Part shown: one piece after another, positions 1 to 5,184 of the stretch
Position numbering within the stretch: the stretch's first letter is position 1
How the letters are laid out: each line of letters opens with the position of its first letter
NCBI GenBank assembly: GCA_018222695.1
Contig: JAAEZV010000106.1
Span: 1 to 5,184, forward strand
Reading direction: 5' to 3'
Length of the DNA: 5,184 nucleotides
Source of the DNA: Gammaproteobacteria bacterium
Lineage (GTDB): Bacteria; Pseudomonadota; Gammaproteobacteria; Pseudomonadales; Halieaceae
Made by a program: the position numbers and the translations under genes
The notes under the pieces: model-generated
What the model was told of the DNA's origin: nothing
Database searches by the model: none
The model's input: the letters and a program-made list of their open reading frames with translations, nothing else

Positions 1-32
1 GCCTACTGCTGATCGCACAGACCGCAGCACGC

Positions 33-950
33 TCAACCCATCTCCAGCCCTAGCCCCTTGGCCGCCTGACCCACCATTTTGATGCTCTGCTCAAAACCTG
101 CTTGCAGGGCGCGCTCACCACCCTCAGAGATTTGCTCCCAGTGTGCGGCGATGCCCTCAGGGGTTTGTTCCGCCTCGGGCAGCCACATGCCCTCCGTCTC
201 GACAATCTTGGCGACAGCAAAGCTGCCGGCTCCAGCTGCCAGAATCGTGCGGGTCGGCGCGTCCTCAGACACCAGATATAACACCGCCGGCGTTACGGTT
301 TCAGGGGTGAGCAACGCAAACGCTTTCTCATCAATGAGACCCTCGGTCATCCGTGTGCCCGCCGTGGGCGCCAGCGCATTGATTTTGACGTTGTACTTGG
401 CTCCCTCTTGCGCCAGCGTATTCATCATGCCGACGACACCCATCTTCGCGGCACCGTAGTTGGTTTGCCCGAAGTTGCCATAGAGACCGCTGGAGGAAGA
501 GGTCACCACAATGCGGCCGTATTCCTGCTCTTTCATGATGTCCCAGCATGCTTTGGTGCAGTGGACGGTGCCCATCAGGTGCACATCGGCCACCAACCGG
601 AAGTCCTCGACTGACCCTTTAGAGAAGCTCTTGTCCCGGAGAATGCCGGCGTTATTGACGAGGATATCGAGACGACCCCAACGGTCCATGGTCTGCGCCA
701 CCATATCCTGCACCTGCTCCAGGTCCGCCACGTTGGCACCATGCGCCATCGCTTCTCCACCCAGCGCTTCGATTTCTGCCACGACATCGAGGGAGGCCTG
801 TGAGTTCGCGCCTTCTCCCGAGACGGAGCCACCGAGGTCATTCACCACCACCTTGGCGCCCCGCTTGGCCAGTTCAATGGCATGGCTTCTGCCCAAGCCA
901 CCGCCGGCGCCGGTCACCAGCGCTACTTTGTCGTCATATCGAATCGTCAT
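33..950 (-). CDS. SDR-family (3R)-hydroxyacyl-CoA dehydrogenase, HSD17B4/MFE-2-like
   Basis: This 305-residue short-chain dehydrogenase probably oxidises (3R)-hydroxyacyl-CoA to 3-ketoacyl-CoA with NAD+ in the cytoplasm. Seen: the TGAGGGLG nucleotide loop (residues 13-20), VVVNDLGG (34-41) with Asp38 placed to bind the adenosine ribose and so favour NAD+ over NADP+, NNAGILRD (99-106), and the catalytic set Ser152, Tyr165, Lys169 (YxxxK) with Asn100. The stretches NNAGILRD, SGLYGNFGQTNY and a LAPTAGTRMT segment (193-202) match, from memory, the dehydrogenase domain of human HSD17B4, which is (3R)-specific. It is longer than a minimal SDR of about 250 residues because of a C-terminal tail (about 245-305), as in the MFE-2 domain. 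ATG at 948-950 follows AGGAG (958-962) with 7-nt spacing. It is the last gene of a three-gene operon, 18 nt after the MaoC gene. The exact acyl substrate cannot be read from sequence, and a role on steroid or branched acyl-CoAs is possible. Confidence 0.9.
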   Translation of the reverse strand: MTIRYDDKVALVTGAGGGLGRSHAIELAKRGAKVVVNDLGGSVSGEGANSQASLDVVAEIEALGGEAMAHGANVADLEQVQDMVAQTMDRWGRLDILVNNAGILRDKSFSKGSVEDFRLVADVHLMGTVHCTKACWDIMKEQEYGRIVVTSSSSGLYGNFGQTNYGAAKMGVVGMMNTLAQEGAKYNVKINALAPTAGTRMTEGLIDEKAFALLTPETVTPAVLYLVSEDAPTRTILAAGAGSFAVAKIVETEGMWLPEAEQTPEGIAAHWEQISEGGERALQAGFEQSIKMVGQAAKGLGLEMG

Positions 951-968
951 GCTCTGTCTCCTGCTCTC

Positions 969-1433
969 TTAACCAATGATCGACATGCCGAGCCACTCGG
1001 CATACACCGCGGGGGTATCTTCCCCTTCGATCTCCACAGTGACCGCCTGCTTGACCAAAAACCGATTTGCGTCTTTACGATCGACTGACATGATCTCGGT
1101 ATGCGCACGCACTCTCTTACCCGCACGCACAGGGTTTAAAAAACGCACCTTATCCAGCCCATAGTTCACACCCATGACTATCCCTTCTGGATAGACGCCA
1201 TTTTCCGCGCAAAGCTTGGTCATTAGCGACAAAGTCAAAAAGCCGTGGGCAATCGTGCCACCAAAGGGTGTCTGTGCGGCGGCCGCCTCGTCGATATGAA
1301 TGAACTGATGGTCTTCGGTGCAGTCAGCGAAGGTGTTGATGCGCTCCTGATCGATCTCGAACCATTCTCCAGGCGGCAGTTTTGTCCCCGCCTGCGCTTC
1401 CATTTCCTCTGGCTTCACCATCATCAATGCCAT
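969..1433 (-). CDS. MaoC/NodN-type (R)-specific enoyl-CoA hydratase
   Basis: This 154-residue single hot-dog-fold protein probably hydrates trans-2-enoyl-CoA to (3R)-hydroxyacyl-CoA. Seen: FADCTEDHQFIHID (residues 35-48) carries the hydratase-2 catalytic dyad Asp41 and His46. FGGTIAHGFLTLSL (57-70) is the following conserved block, and NYGLDKVRFLNPVRAG (90-105) is typical of the second half of the fold. Length and dyad position agree closely with the mycobacterial hydratase Rv0130 (about 151 residues, Asp40/His45 as I recall), whose motif reads TGDHQWIH. Here the Gly before Asp is Glu40. I chose the ATG at 1431-1433 because GAGGAGAG (1441-1448) lies 7 nt upstream. A TTG at 1464-1466 would add 11 residues, but they look non-conserved and that start would overlap the stop of the previous gene. 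It lies between the acyl-CoA dehydrogenase (29-nt gap) and the SDR (18-nt gap), matching consecutive pathway steps. Confidence 0.9.
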   Translation of the reverse strand: MALMMVKPEEMEAQAGTKLPPGEWFEIDQERINTFADCTEDHQFIHIDEAAAAQTPFGGTIAHGFLTLSLMTKLCAENGVYPEGIVMGVNYGLDKVRFLNPVRAGKRVRAHTEIMSVDRKDANRFLVKQAVTVEIEGEDTPAVYAEWLGMSIIG

Positions 1434-1440
1434 TGCTGAT

Positions 1441-1448
1441 CTCTCCTC
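1441..1448 (-). promoter_or_regulatory. Shine-Dalgarno deciding the MaoC start
   Basis: Read on the minus strand this is GAGGAGAG, 7 nt before ATG 1433-1431. It is an almost ideal anti-16S match and supports the 154-residue MaoC product over the 165-residue TTG-initiated version beginning at 1466. Confidence 0.8.
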
Positions 1449-1462
1449 AGTGTTATCGGTAT

Positions 1463-2713
1463 TCAACCATCACGGAAGGTCGCGGCGACCTCGCCGGCTT
1501 CCGCTAGGTATTGCTTGATCTCATTGCGGCCGACGACCATGCGGTGCACCGCGTCGGGGCCATCCGCCAGTCGAAGGGTACGCTGCCCGGACCACATCTC
1601 GGCCAAAGGCGTGTCCTGAGACACACCGATGCCACCGTGCATCTGAATCGCGTCGTCAATCACTTTGAGCGCCATGTTAGGCACCACCGTCTTGATCATC
1701 GAAATCCAGATGCGTGCTTCCTTCGGCGACGTACGATCCATCATCCAGGCCGTTTTGAGCGTAAGCAGTCGGGCCTGTTCAATATTCATGCGGGCATCCG
1801 CGATGATGTCGATGTTGCCGCCCAACTTGTACAAAGGCCGGCCAAACGCTTCACGCTCGGTCGCGCGCTCGCAAAGCAACTCAAGCGCTTTCTCTGCTGA
1901 ACCGATGGAGCGCATACAGTGGTGGATACGCCCCGGTCCGAGACGTCCCTGTGATATTTCGAAGCCGCGACCGGGCCCGAGGATGATGTTGTCCTTGGGC
2001 ACCCGCACATTTTCGAGCTTGACGCGCATATGTCCGTGCGGCGCATCTAACATGTTGAACACTTTGAGAGGTCGGACAATATTCACCCCGGGGGTATCCA
2101 TCGGCACAAGGATCTGAGACTGCTGAAGATGCTTGGGCGCCTCGGGGTCGGTTTTGACCATGCAGATCATCACCTTGCAGCGGGGGTCGCCGGCGCCAGA
2201 TGTCCAATGCTTCTCGCCATTAATGACCCACTCGTCTCCCTCGAGGGTGGCTGAGGTACAGATATTGGTGGCGTCGGATGACGCGACATCCGGCTCGGTC
2301 ATGCCGAAGCAGGAGCGGATCTCGCCCGCGAGCAATGGCTCCAGCCACTGCTTTTTCTGGGCCTCACTGCCGTATTTGTGGAGCACTTCCATATTTCCGG
2401 TATCGGGTGCGGAACAGTTAAAGACCTCGGCAGCCAAGCGGGACTTGCCCATCTCCTCAGCCAGGTAGGCGTATTCGACGGTATTGAGGCCAGAACCCTC
2501 CTCACCGGTGAGAAAGAAGTTCCACAATCCGGCCTCGCGGGCCTGGGTTTTCAGCGAGCCCATAATCTCCGTCTGCCGGTCCGTGAGGACAAACGGATCA
2601 TCTACCTCTATCTCGGCAACGAACTCGTGCTCCACTGGCATGACCTGCTCGTTAATGAAGCTTCGGACCCGCTGGAGCAGCGGCGCCACCTTTTCTGAAA
2701 TTCCCAAATCCAT
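1463..2713 (-). CDS. Acyl-CoA dehydrogenase, ACAD10/ACAD11-like clade
   Basis: This 416-residue FAD-dependent flavoprotein probably introduces the 2,3 double bond into an acyl-CoA and passes electrons to ETF. Seen, in order: an N-terminal helical domain (about 1-130), FGMTEPDVASSDATNI (136-151, flavin-binding signature in the beta domain), HWTSGAGDPRCK (169-180), GRGFEISQGRLGPGRIHHCM (248-267), QMHGGIGVSQDTPLAEMW (357-374) and RLADGPDAVHR (381-391). The SSDATNI, GRLGPGRIHHC and ADGPDxVH blocks are hallmarks I recall from human ACAD10 and ACAD11, not from medium- or short-chain dehydrogenases. In this clade Asp (here Asp384) stands where MCAD has its catalytic Glu (EGT). Length fits a complete stand-alone ACAD domain, without the aminoglycoside-phosphotransferase-like kinase domain fused in ACAD10/11. 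ATG 2711-2713 follows GAGGT (2721-2725) with 7-nt spacing. It is the first gene of the minus-strand operon. Substrate is unknown; long-chain, branched or 4-oxygenated acyl-CoAs are candidates. Confidence 0.93.
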   Translation of the reverse strand: MDLGISEKVAPLLQRVRSFINEQVMPVEHEFVAEIEVDDPFVLTDRQTEIMGSLKTQAREAGLWNFFLTGEEGSGLNTVEYAYLAEEMGKSRLAAEVFNCSAPDTGNMEVLHKYGSEAQKKQWLEPLLAGEIRSCFGMTEPDVASSDATNICTSATLEGDEWVINGEKHWTSGAGDPRCKVMICMVKTDPEAPKHLQQSQILVPMDTPGVNIVRPLKVFNMLDAPHGHMRVKLENVRVPKDNIILGPGRGFEISQGRLGPGRIHHCMRSIGSAEKALELLCERATEREAFGRPLYKLGGNIDIIADARMNIEQARLLTLKTAWMMDRTSPKEARIWISMIKTVVPNMALKVIDDAIQMHGGIGVSQDTPLAEMWSGQRTLRLADGPDAVHRMVVGRNEIKQYLAEAGEVAATFRDG

Positions 2714-2800
2714 GACGTTTACCTCAAGCGGGGGCCTGATGAGCCTGTCGGTTCACTCAACAGGAGCGCGGCGGACTGCCAGTGCTTGCCGCTTAGTAAG

Positions 2801-2830
2801 ATGACAAAATAATGGCATAAATTATGTCAT
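2801..2830. promoter_or_regulatory. AT-rich imperfect 30-bp palindrome, operator-like
   Basis: Outer arms ATGACA (2801-2806) and TGTCAT (2825-2830) are perfect inverted repeats. After one mismatch, AAT (2808-2810) and ATT (2821-2823) also pair, and the centre is GC (2815-2816). It lies 88-117 bp upstream of the acyl-CoA dehydrogenase ATG, overlaps minus-strand CATAAT and CATTAT hexamers that could serve as -10 boxes, and is AT-rich against its surroundings. A TetR- or GntR-type regulator site for the acyl-CoA operon is a reasonable inference. No regulator gene is in the window to pair it with. Confidence 0.4.
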
Positions 2831-2860
2831 TAAATCCATAAGCCTGCGCTACCGTGGTTT

Positions 2861-2871
2861 AGCCAGTGGCT
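2861..2871. promoter_or_regulatory. 11-bp palindrome with single-base centre
   Basis: AGCCA-G-TGGCT is a perfect inverted repeat with 5-bp arms about one central base. It may be half of a regulatory array with the larger dyad at 2949-2963, but an 11-bp palindrome can occur by chance in 436 nt. Function is not assignable. Confidence 0.2.
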
Positions 2872-2892
2872 TTAGGCCGGCGGCCGACAGTA

Positions 2893-2908
2893 GCGCATGG
2901 GCCTGCGC
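2893..2908. repeat. Small hairpin GCGCA / TGCGC
   Basis: GCGCA (2893-2897) and TGCGC (2904-2908) form a 5-bp stem with a 6-nt loop. The right arm belongs to GCCTGCGC (2901-2908), which also occurs at 2842-2849 as a direct repeat 59 nt upstream. No T-run follows on either strand, so it is not a typical rho-independent terminator. Confidence 0.25.
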
Positions 2909-2948
2909 CGGACAAGGCAAGTCATCATGCCCATCGCCGATAGCTGCT

Positions 2949-2963
2949 ATTGCAGGCTGCAAT
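2949..2963. promoter_or_regulatory. Perfect 15-bp palindrome, candidate operator
   Basis: ATTGCAG-G-CTGCAAT has two perfect 7-bp arms around one central base. It is the strongest dyad in the window. It sits 187 nt upstream of the PAS gene start and 236 nt upstream of the acyl-CoA dehydrogenase start, so it could serve either promoter. Size and symmetry suit a homodimeric helix-turn-helix repressor or activator. The cognate protein is unknown and no family consensus was matched. Confidence 0.45.
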
Positions 2964-3061
2964 ACTCGGTTCGGCCCGGGCGCATCAAACGTGTCTCTCG
3001 TCGATAATTCCCAAACTTATCAGCTATTTAAAACCGAATAGGGGCATGGCAATTGTCCGTC

Positions 3062-3090
3062 TTTGCAGGACCCGCCGCTGGGCGTAGGAT
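3062..3090 (+). promoter_or_regulatory. Weak sigma-70-like promoter candidate for the PAS gene
   Basis: TTTGCA (3062-3067) and TAGGAT (3085-3090) are 17 bp apart, each matching four of six consensus bases, and lie 60 bp before the PAS ATG. TATAAA at 3114-3119 is a better -10 by itself but has no recognisable -35 at the right distance. This is a low-confidence prediction. Confidence 0.25.
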
Positions 3091-3149
3091 AGGCATCAGC
3101 CAAGGATGGCAACTATAAAGACTGCGGTTAGCAGGAAAGGACTCGGAAC

Positions 3150-3536
3150 ATGGCTAGCAACGCTCAACCCGCTACCACAGCGAACTATCAGTCCCTGAGA
3201 GATTCGGGTCTGCCTTTTATTGTCGCCAACCGTCTCGGCATGGTGTGCGAAATCAATGAGGCCTTTGAAGCCGTATATGGTTGGGCGCATCGGGATCTGA
3301 TTGACGAATCGCTGTCACTGATTTTGCCAGAGGCGCACAAGATGTCTCACCAGCTGGCGTTCTCTCGTTTTCAGTTACCGCCGACACAATCAGCTATTCT
3401 CGGTCACCCTCTCCGTCTGGCCACGCGGTGCGCCAATGGCACTGAGATCGTCTCGGAGCACTTCATTATTGCTGAGGAACGCGCTGACGAGTGGTATTTC
3501 GCTGCCACCCTCAAACCTCTGACGCAGCCTGTTTGA
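3150..3536 (+). CDS. Small stand-alone PAS-domain protein
   Basis: This 128-residue protein is almost entirely one PAS domain (about residues 15-125). Seen: LPFIVANRLGMVCEINEAFEAVYGW (21-45) is the classic PAS N-terminal half. SHQLAFSRF (66-74) and a GTEIVSEHFIIAEE segment (97-110) are helix and sheet blocks, and WYFAATLKPL (115-124) is the closing strand. There is no signal peptide, membrane segment or output domain, so it is a cytoplasmic single-domain sensor or adaptor. The ligand cannot be assigned: no LOV-type cysteine motif is present, and whether His63 or His67 binds a cofactor is unknown. ATG 3150-3152 follows AGGAAAGGA (3133-3141) with 8-nt spacing. The next gene, a PAS-GGDEF-EAL protein, begins 16 nt after the stop, so the two are probably co-transcribed and may interact through PAS-PAS contacts. 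Confidence 0.85.
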   Translation: MASNAQPATTANYQSLRDSGLPFIVANRLGMVCEINEAFEAVYGWAHRDLIDESLSLILPEAHKMSHQLAFSRFQLPPTQSAILGHPLRLATRCANGTEIVSEHFIIAEERADEWYFAATLKPLTQPV

Positions 3537-3552
3537 TGGTCTCGCTCGCATC

Positions 3553-5184
3553 ATGACCGCCTTCCGTCCCGAGTCGGGACCGCCATCAGCGACCCTGATT
3601 CAGGATCTCTGGAACACGCTTGGCAGGCTCGAGTCAGCACTAGCCGCCATTTCCGACGCGCTGTGCATCACCAACAATGAACATCTCGTGCTCTGGTGCA
3701 ATCAACAGTTCGAAGAGCTAGTCTCGGCCCCCAGACTCACACTTCTGGGTAAACCCATTGAAGATTTGATTCAGCGGCTACCGTTCGAGGATCGCAGGGT
3801 CGACTTGCGCGCCACCTTCCAACAGCATCCCGAAGTTGGAGCGATCGATATGCTGGTGCGCAAGGAGCCCATCTCGGCACTCAGAATCGAGTGGTCACAC
3901 GTGACTGGGGAGAATCCACCCAGCACTATTTTCACCTTTCGTGACATCAGTGATCAGGTCACGCTCGAAGAGCTACGCAGTCAGCAAATTGAGCTGATCA
4001 GCGAGGAAACACGCTTCGCCATCAGTAGCGCCCTCTGCCCCATTACAGGACTGAAGATGCGGCCTTCGATGTTGCGGGATATTGAGGCGACGTTGGCAGC
4101 GGACGCGGGGCAGTTGCGTGCGCTCCTGCTCTTCAACGTCAGAGCCTTTCGCTTAATCAATGACCGTCATGGCTATTCGGCCGGTGACGAGTTACTCGCC
4201 GAGATCGCACGTCGCCTGAAACAGGCGCTGCGTTCAGACGATGCGCTCGCCAGAATGGGTGGAGACCAATTCGGCGTCTTTGCAAAACTGAGCGACATCG
4301 AGGAACTCTCGGCAATCACTCACAGACTGAAGAGCGCAGTGGAATCGACTCCGTTCCTGCCTGCGACGACTCAAGCGGTGGTGGAGCTTAACCCCCAGCT
4401 TGATGCGGGTAGTGCTGTGATCCGGGGAGGTCAGTCCACTCCACATAGTTTGCTGCGGGCGGCCGAAATGGCGCTCGACCGGGTGCAGCGCGGTGCGTCC
4501 AGCTCTCAACAAGCGGATTCAGACGGTGGCCAAGACGAACTGCGAGATGAGCTGGCGATGAGCAGCGCGGTAGACCACTGCCTGCAACACAACCTTATCC
4601 CGATTGCACTGCAACCGATGGTCATGCTCGAGACCGGAGAACCATACGGCTTTGAGGCACTGGCGAGGCCACTGACCGCAGATGGAATACCCATCCCGGT
4701 TCACCGCTTTATGGCTTTGAGCGAGCAATTAGGTCTTATGACCCAAGTCGGCGAGCTGCTGATCCGCTCTACCTTCGATGTCTTTCGTCAGGGTCGGCTC
4801 GCTCATGAGGGAATGAGATTGTCGCTGAACCTGAGTCCCAGCCAATTCGCCCACAGCGGCATCGCTGATCGATTGGTGACGATTGCCCAACAATTCCAGA
4901 TGCCTCTGGATCTGCTGATTGTCGAGATCACTGAAACCGCACTGGTGGCTGACGAAAGCATAATGCGTGATGAGATTACACAGTTGCGGGAACGGGGCGT
5001 ATACGTATTACTCGACGACTTTGGCACGGGCTTCTCTAGTCTTAATTGGATATTCAATGTGCCCACCGACGGCATCAAAATCGACCGCTCCTATACCGCC
5101 GCTGTGACCGATCCGCGTCGCCGAGTAATCATGGCATCGCTGGCCACGATGTGCCGTGATCTGGGCCTCGATTCAGTCGTGGAG
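3553..5184 (+). CDS. PAS-GGDEF(degenerate)-EAL c-di-GMP phosphodiesterase, truncated by window end
   Basis: The frame stays open for 544 codons to the window edge. PAS domain: residues about 25-135, followed by a linker helix (135-155). GGDEF domain: about 155-315. Its signature is GGDQF (236-240), the usual metal-binding Asp is Asn195 (FNVRAFR), and the usual D-x-LTGL Asp is Cys162. Asn203 and Asp212 are kept, and an RxxD I-site (Arg227-Asp230) stands exactly five residues before GGDQF. EAL domain: about 330 onward, with Gln354, FEAL (367-370), Asn426, ExTE (Glu458, Glu461), DDFGTG (488-493), Lys509, Asp511 and a final Glu544 that aligns with the Glu of AEGVE. I infer c-di-GMP hydrolysis to pGpG, with the GGDEF domain acting as a regulatory or binding module. 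ATG 3553-3555 has no clear Shine-Dalgarno. An in-frame TGA at 3520-3522 rules out a longer ATG/GTG/TTG start, so translational coupling to the PAS gene is likely. The last part of EAL is missing. Confidence 0.92.
   Translation, partial: MTAFRPESGPPSATLIQDLWNTLGRLESALAAISDALCITNNEHLVLWCNQQFEELVSAPRLTLLGKPIEDLIQRLPFEDRRVDLRATFQQHPEVGAIDMLVRKEPISALRIEWSHVTGENPPSTIFTFRDISDQVTLEELRSQQIELISEETRFAISSALCPITGLKMRPSMLRDIEATLAADAGQLRALLLFNVRAFRLINDRHGYSAGDELLAEIARRLKQALRSDDALARMGGDQFGVFAKLSDIEELSAITHRLKSAVESTPFLPATTQAVVELNPQLDAGSAVIRGGQSTPHSLLRAAEMALDRVQRGASSSQQADSDGGQDELRDELAMSSAVDHCLQHNLIPIALQPMVMLETGEPYGFEALARPLTADGIPIPVHRFMALSEQLGLMTQVGELLIRSTFDVFRQGRLAHEGMRLSLNLSPSQFAHSGIADRLVTIAQQFQMPLDLLIVEITETALVADESIMRDEITQLRERGVYVLLDDFGTGFSSLNWIFNVPTDGIKIDRSYTAAVTDPRRRVIMASLATMCRDLGLDSVVE

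Larger units (their letters stand above)
33..2713 (-). other. Predicted operon: ACAD - MaoC hydratase - SDR
   Basis: Three co-directional genes are separated by only 29 and 18 nt, with no terminator-like hairpin and T-run between them. Their order follows the reaction order: dehydrogenation, hydration, second dehydrogenation. Positions 1-32 downstream of the SDR stop are too short to judge. No strong terminator is visible there, so the operon may continue beyond the left edge, for example into a thiolase or ligase gene. That continuation is inference. Confidence 0.75.
2714..3149. other. Divergent intergenic regulatory region, no gene seen
   Basis: These 436 nt separate the minus-strand acyl-CoA operon from the plus-strand PAS/GGDEF-EAL genes and must carry promoters in both directions. 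I found no open frame here with both a ribosome-binding site and a protein-like sequence. The region is mosaic: AT-rich around 2800-2840 and 3003-3050, and GC-rich around 2870-2990. It contains several dyads, listed separately. A weak 5-bp inverted repeat (CCTGT 2744-2748 / ACAGG 2760-2764) lies in what would be the leader of the acyl-CoA operon. No sigma-70 promoter with a strong match in both boxes was found for the minus strand. Confidence 0.7.

Noticed and set aside
1..32. Possible gene or terminator at the left edge
   Set aside because: The stretch is only 32 nt, with no start codon plus ribosome-binding site and only a weak 5-bp inverted repeat. Nothing can be supported.
511..972. Plus-strand open frame of 153 codons antisense to the SDR gene
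   Set aside because: It has low-complexity Ser/Pro/Ala composition and no recognisable domain, and it lies opposite a clearly conserved enzyme. It is a GC-rich antisense shadow.
1434..1466. TTG start at 1464-1466 extending the MaoC protein by 11 residues and overlapping the acyl-CoA dehydrogenase stop
   Set aside because: The ATG at 1431-1433 has an excellent Shine-Dalgarno 7 nt upstream, gives a length matching Rv0130-type hydratases, and the extra residues show no family similarity.
1511..2804. Several plus-strand open frames (106-150 codons) antisense to the acyl-CoA dehydrogenase
   Set aside because: All lie opposite a gene with full family motifs, have no supporting ribosome-binding context or protein-like features, and overlap one another in different frames.
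2875..2908. GC-rich hairpins as a rho-independent terminator
   Set aside because: There is no run of T residues on either strand after the stems, and the position between divergent genes does not call for a terminator.
3536..3556. ATG at 3536-3538 overlapping the PAS stop (TGATG) as the start of the downstream gene
   Set aside because: That frame reaches a TGA after six codons (3554-3556). The PAS-GGDEF-EAL frame is the one beginning at 3553, so there is no overlapping start.
4234..5078. Minus-strand open frames opposite the GGDEF-EAL gene
   Set aside because: The plus-strand frame here carries the I-site, GGDQF and EAL catalytic motifs over 544 uninterrupted codons, so the opposite frames are shadows.

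Overview
The window looks like chromosomal DNA of a GC-rich proteobacterium. Gene density is high, Shine-Dalgarno sites are strong, a lipid or acyl-CoA catabolic cassette is present, and next to it is a c-di-GMP signalling protein with PAS, GGDEF and EAL domains. A marine-type gammaproteobacterium is my best guess. That rests on gene style only, because no rRNA, tRNA or other taxonomic marker is present.

Left half, minus strand (33-2713): three tightly packed genes are read right to left. They encode an acyl-CoA dehydrogenase of the ACAD10/ACAD11-like clade (1463-2713), a MaoC/NodN-type (R)-specific enoyl-CoA hydratase (969-1433), and an SDR dehydrogenase closely resembling the (3R)-hydroxyacyl-CoA dehydrogenase domain of HSD17B4/MFE-2 (33-950). 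Gaps are 29 and 18 nt and every gene has its own Shine-Dalgarno. Together they would carry out acyl-CoA -> 2-enoyl-CoA -> (3R)-hydroxyacyl-CoA -> 3-ketoacyl-CoA, which is a beta-oxidation spiral without its thiolase, running through the R-stereoisomer. No thiolase, acyl-CoA ligase or aminoglycoside-phosphotransferase-like kinase lies inside the window.

Middle (2714-3149): a 436-nt divergent intergenic region with no convincing gene. It holds several dyad-symmetric elements, including a perfect 15-bp palindrome at 2949-2963 and a 30-bp AT-rich imperfect palindrome at 2801-2830.

Right half, plus strand (3150-5184): a small stand-alone PAS protein (3150-3536) is followed 16 nt later by a large reading frame that stays open to the window edge (3553-5184, 544 codons). 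The large protein is PAS-GGDEF-EAL. Its GGDEF domain is degenerate (GGDQF, with the first metal-binding Asp replaced by Asn) but keeps a canonical RxxD I-site. The EAL domain keeps every catalytic residue visible before the cut. The pair is best read as a PAS-sensing c-di-GMP phosphodiesterase module, possibly with the small PAS protein as a partner.

I see no mobile element, CRISPR array, RNA gene or defence system. The most informative points are the unfused MFE-2-like cassette built on an ACAD10/11-like dehydrogenase, the split PAS / PAS-GGDQF-EAL arrangement, and the palindromes between them. None of these clearly amounts to an undescribed system.
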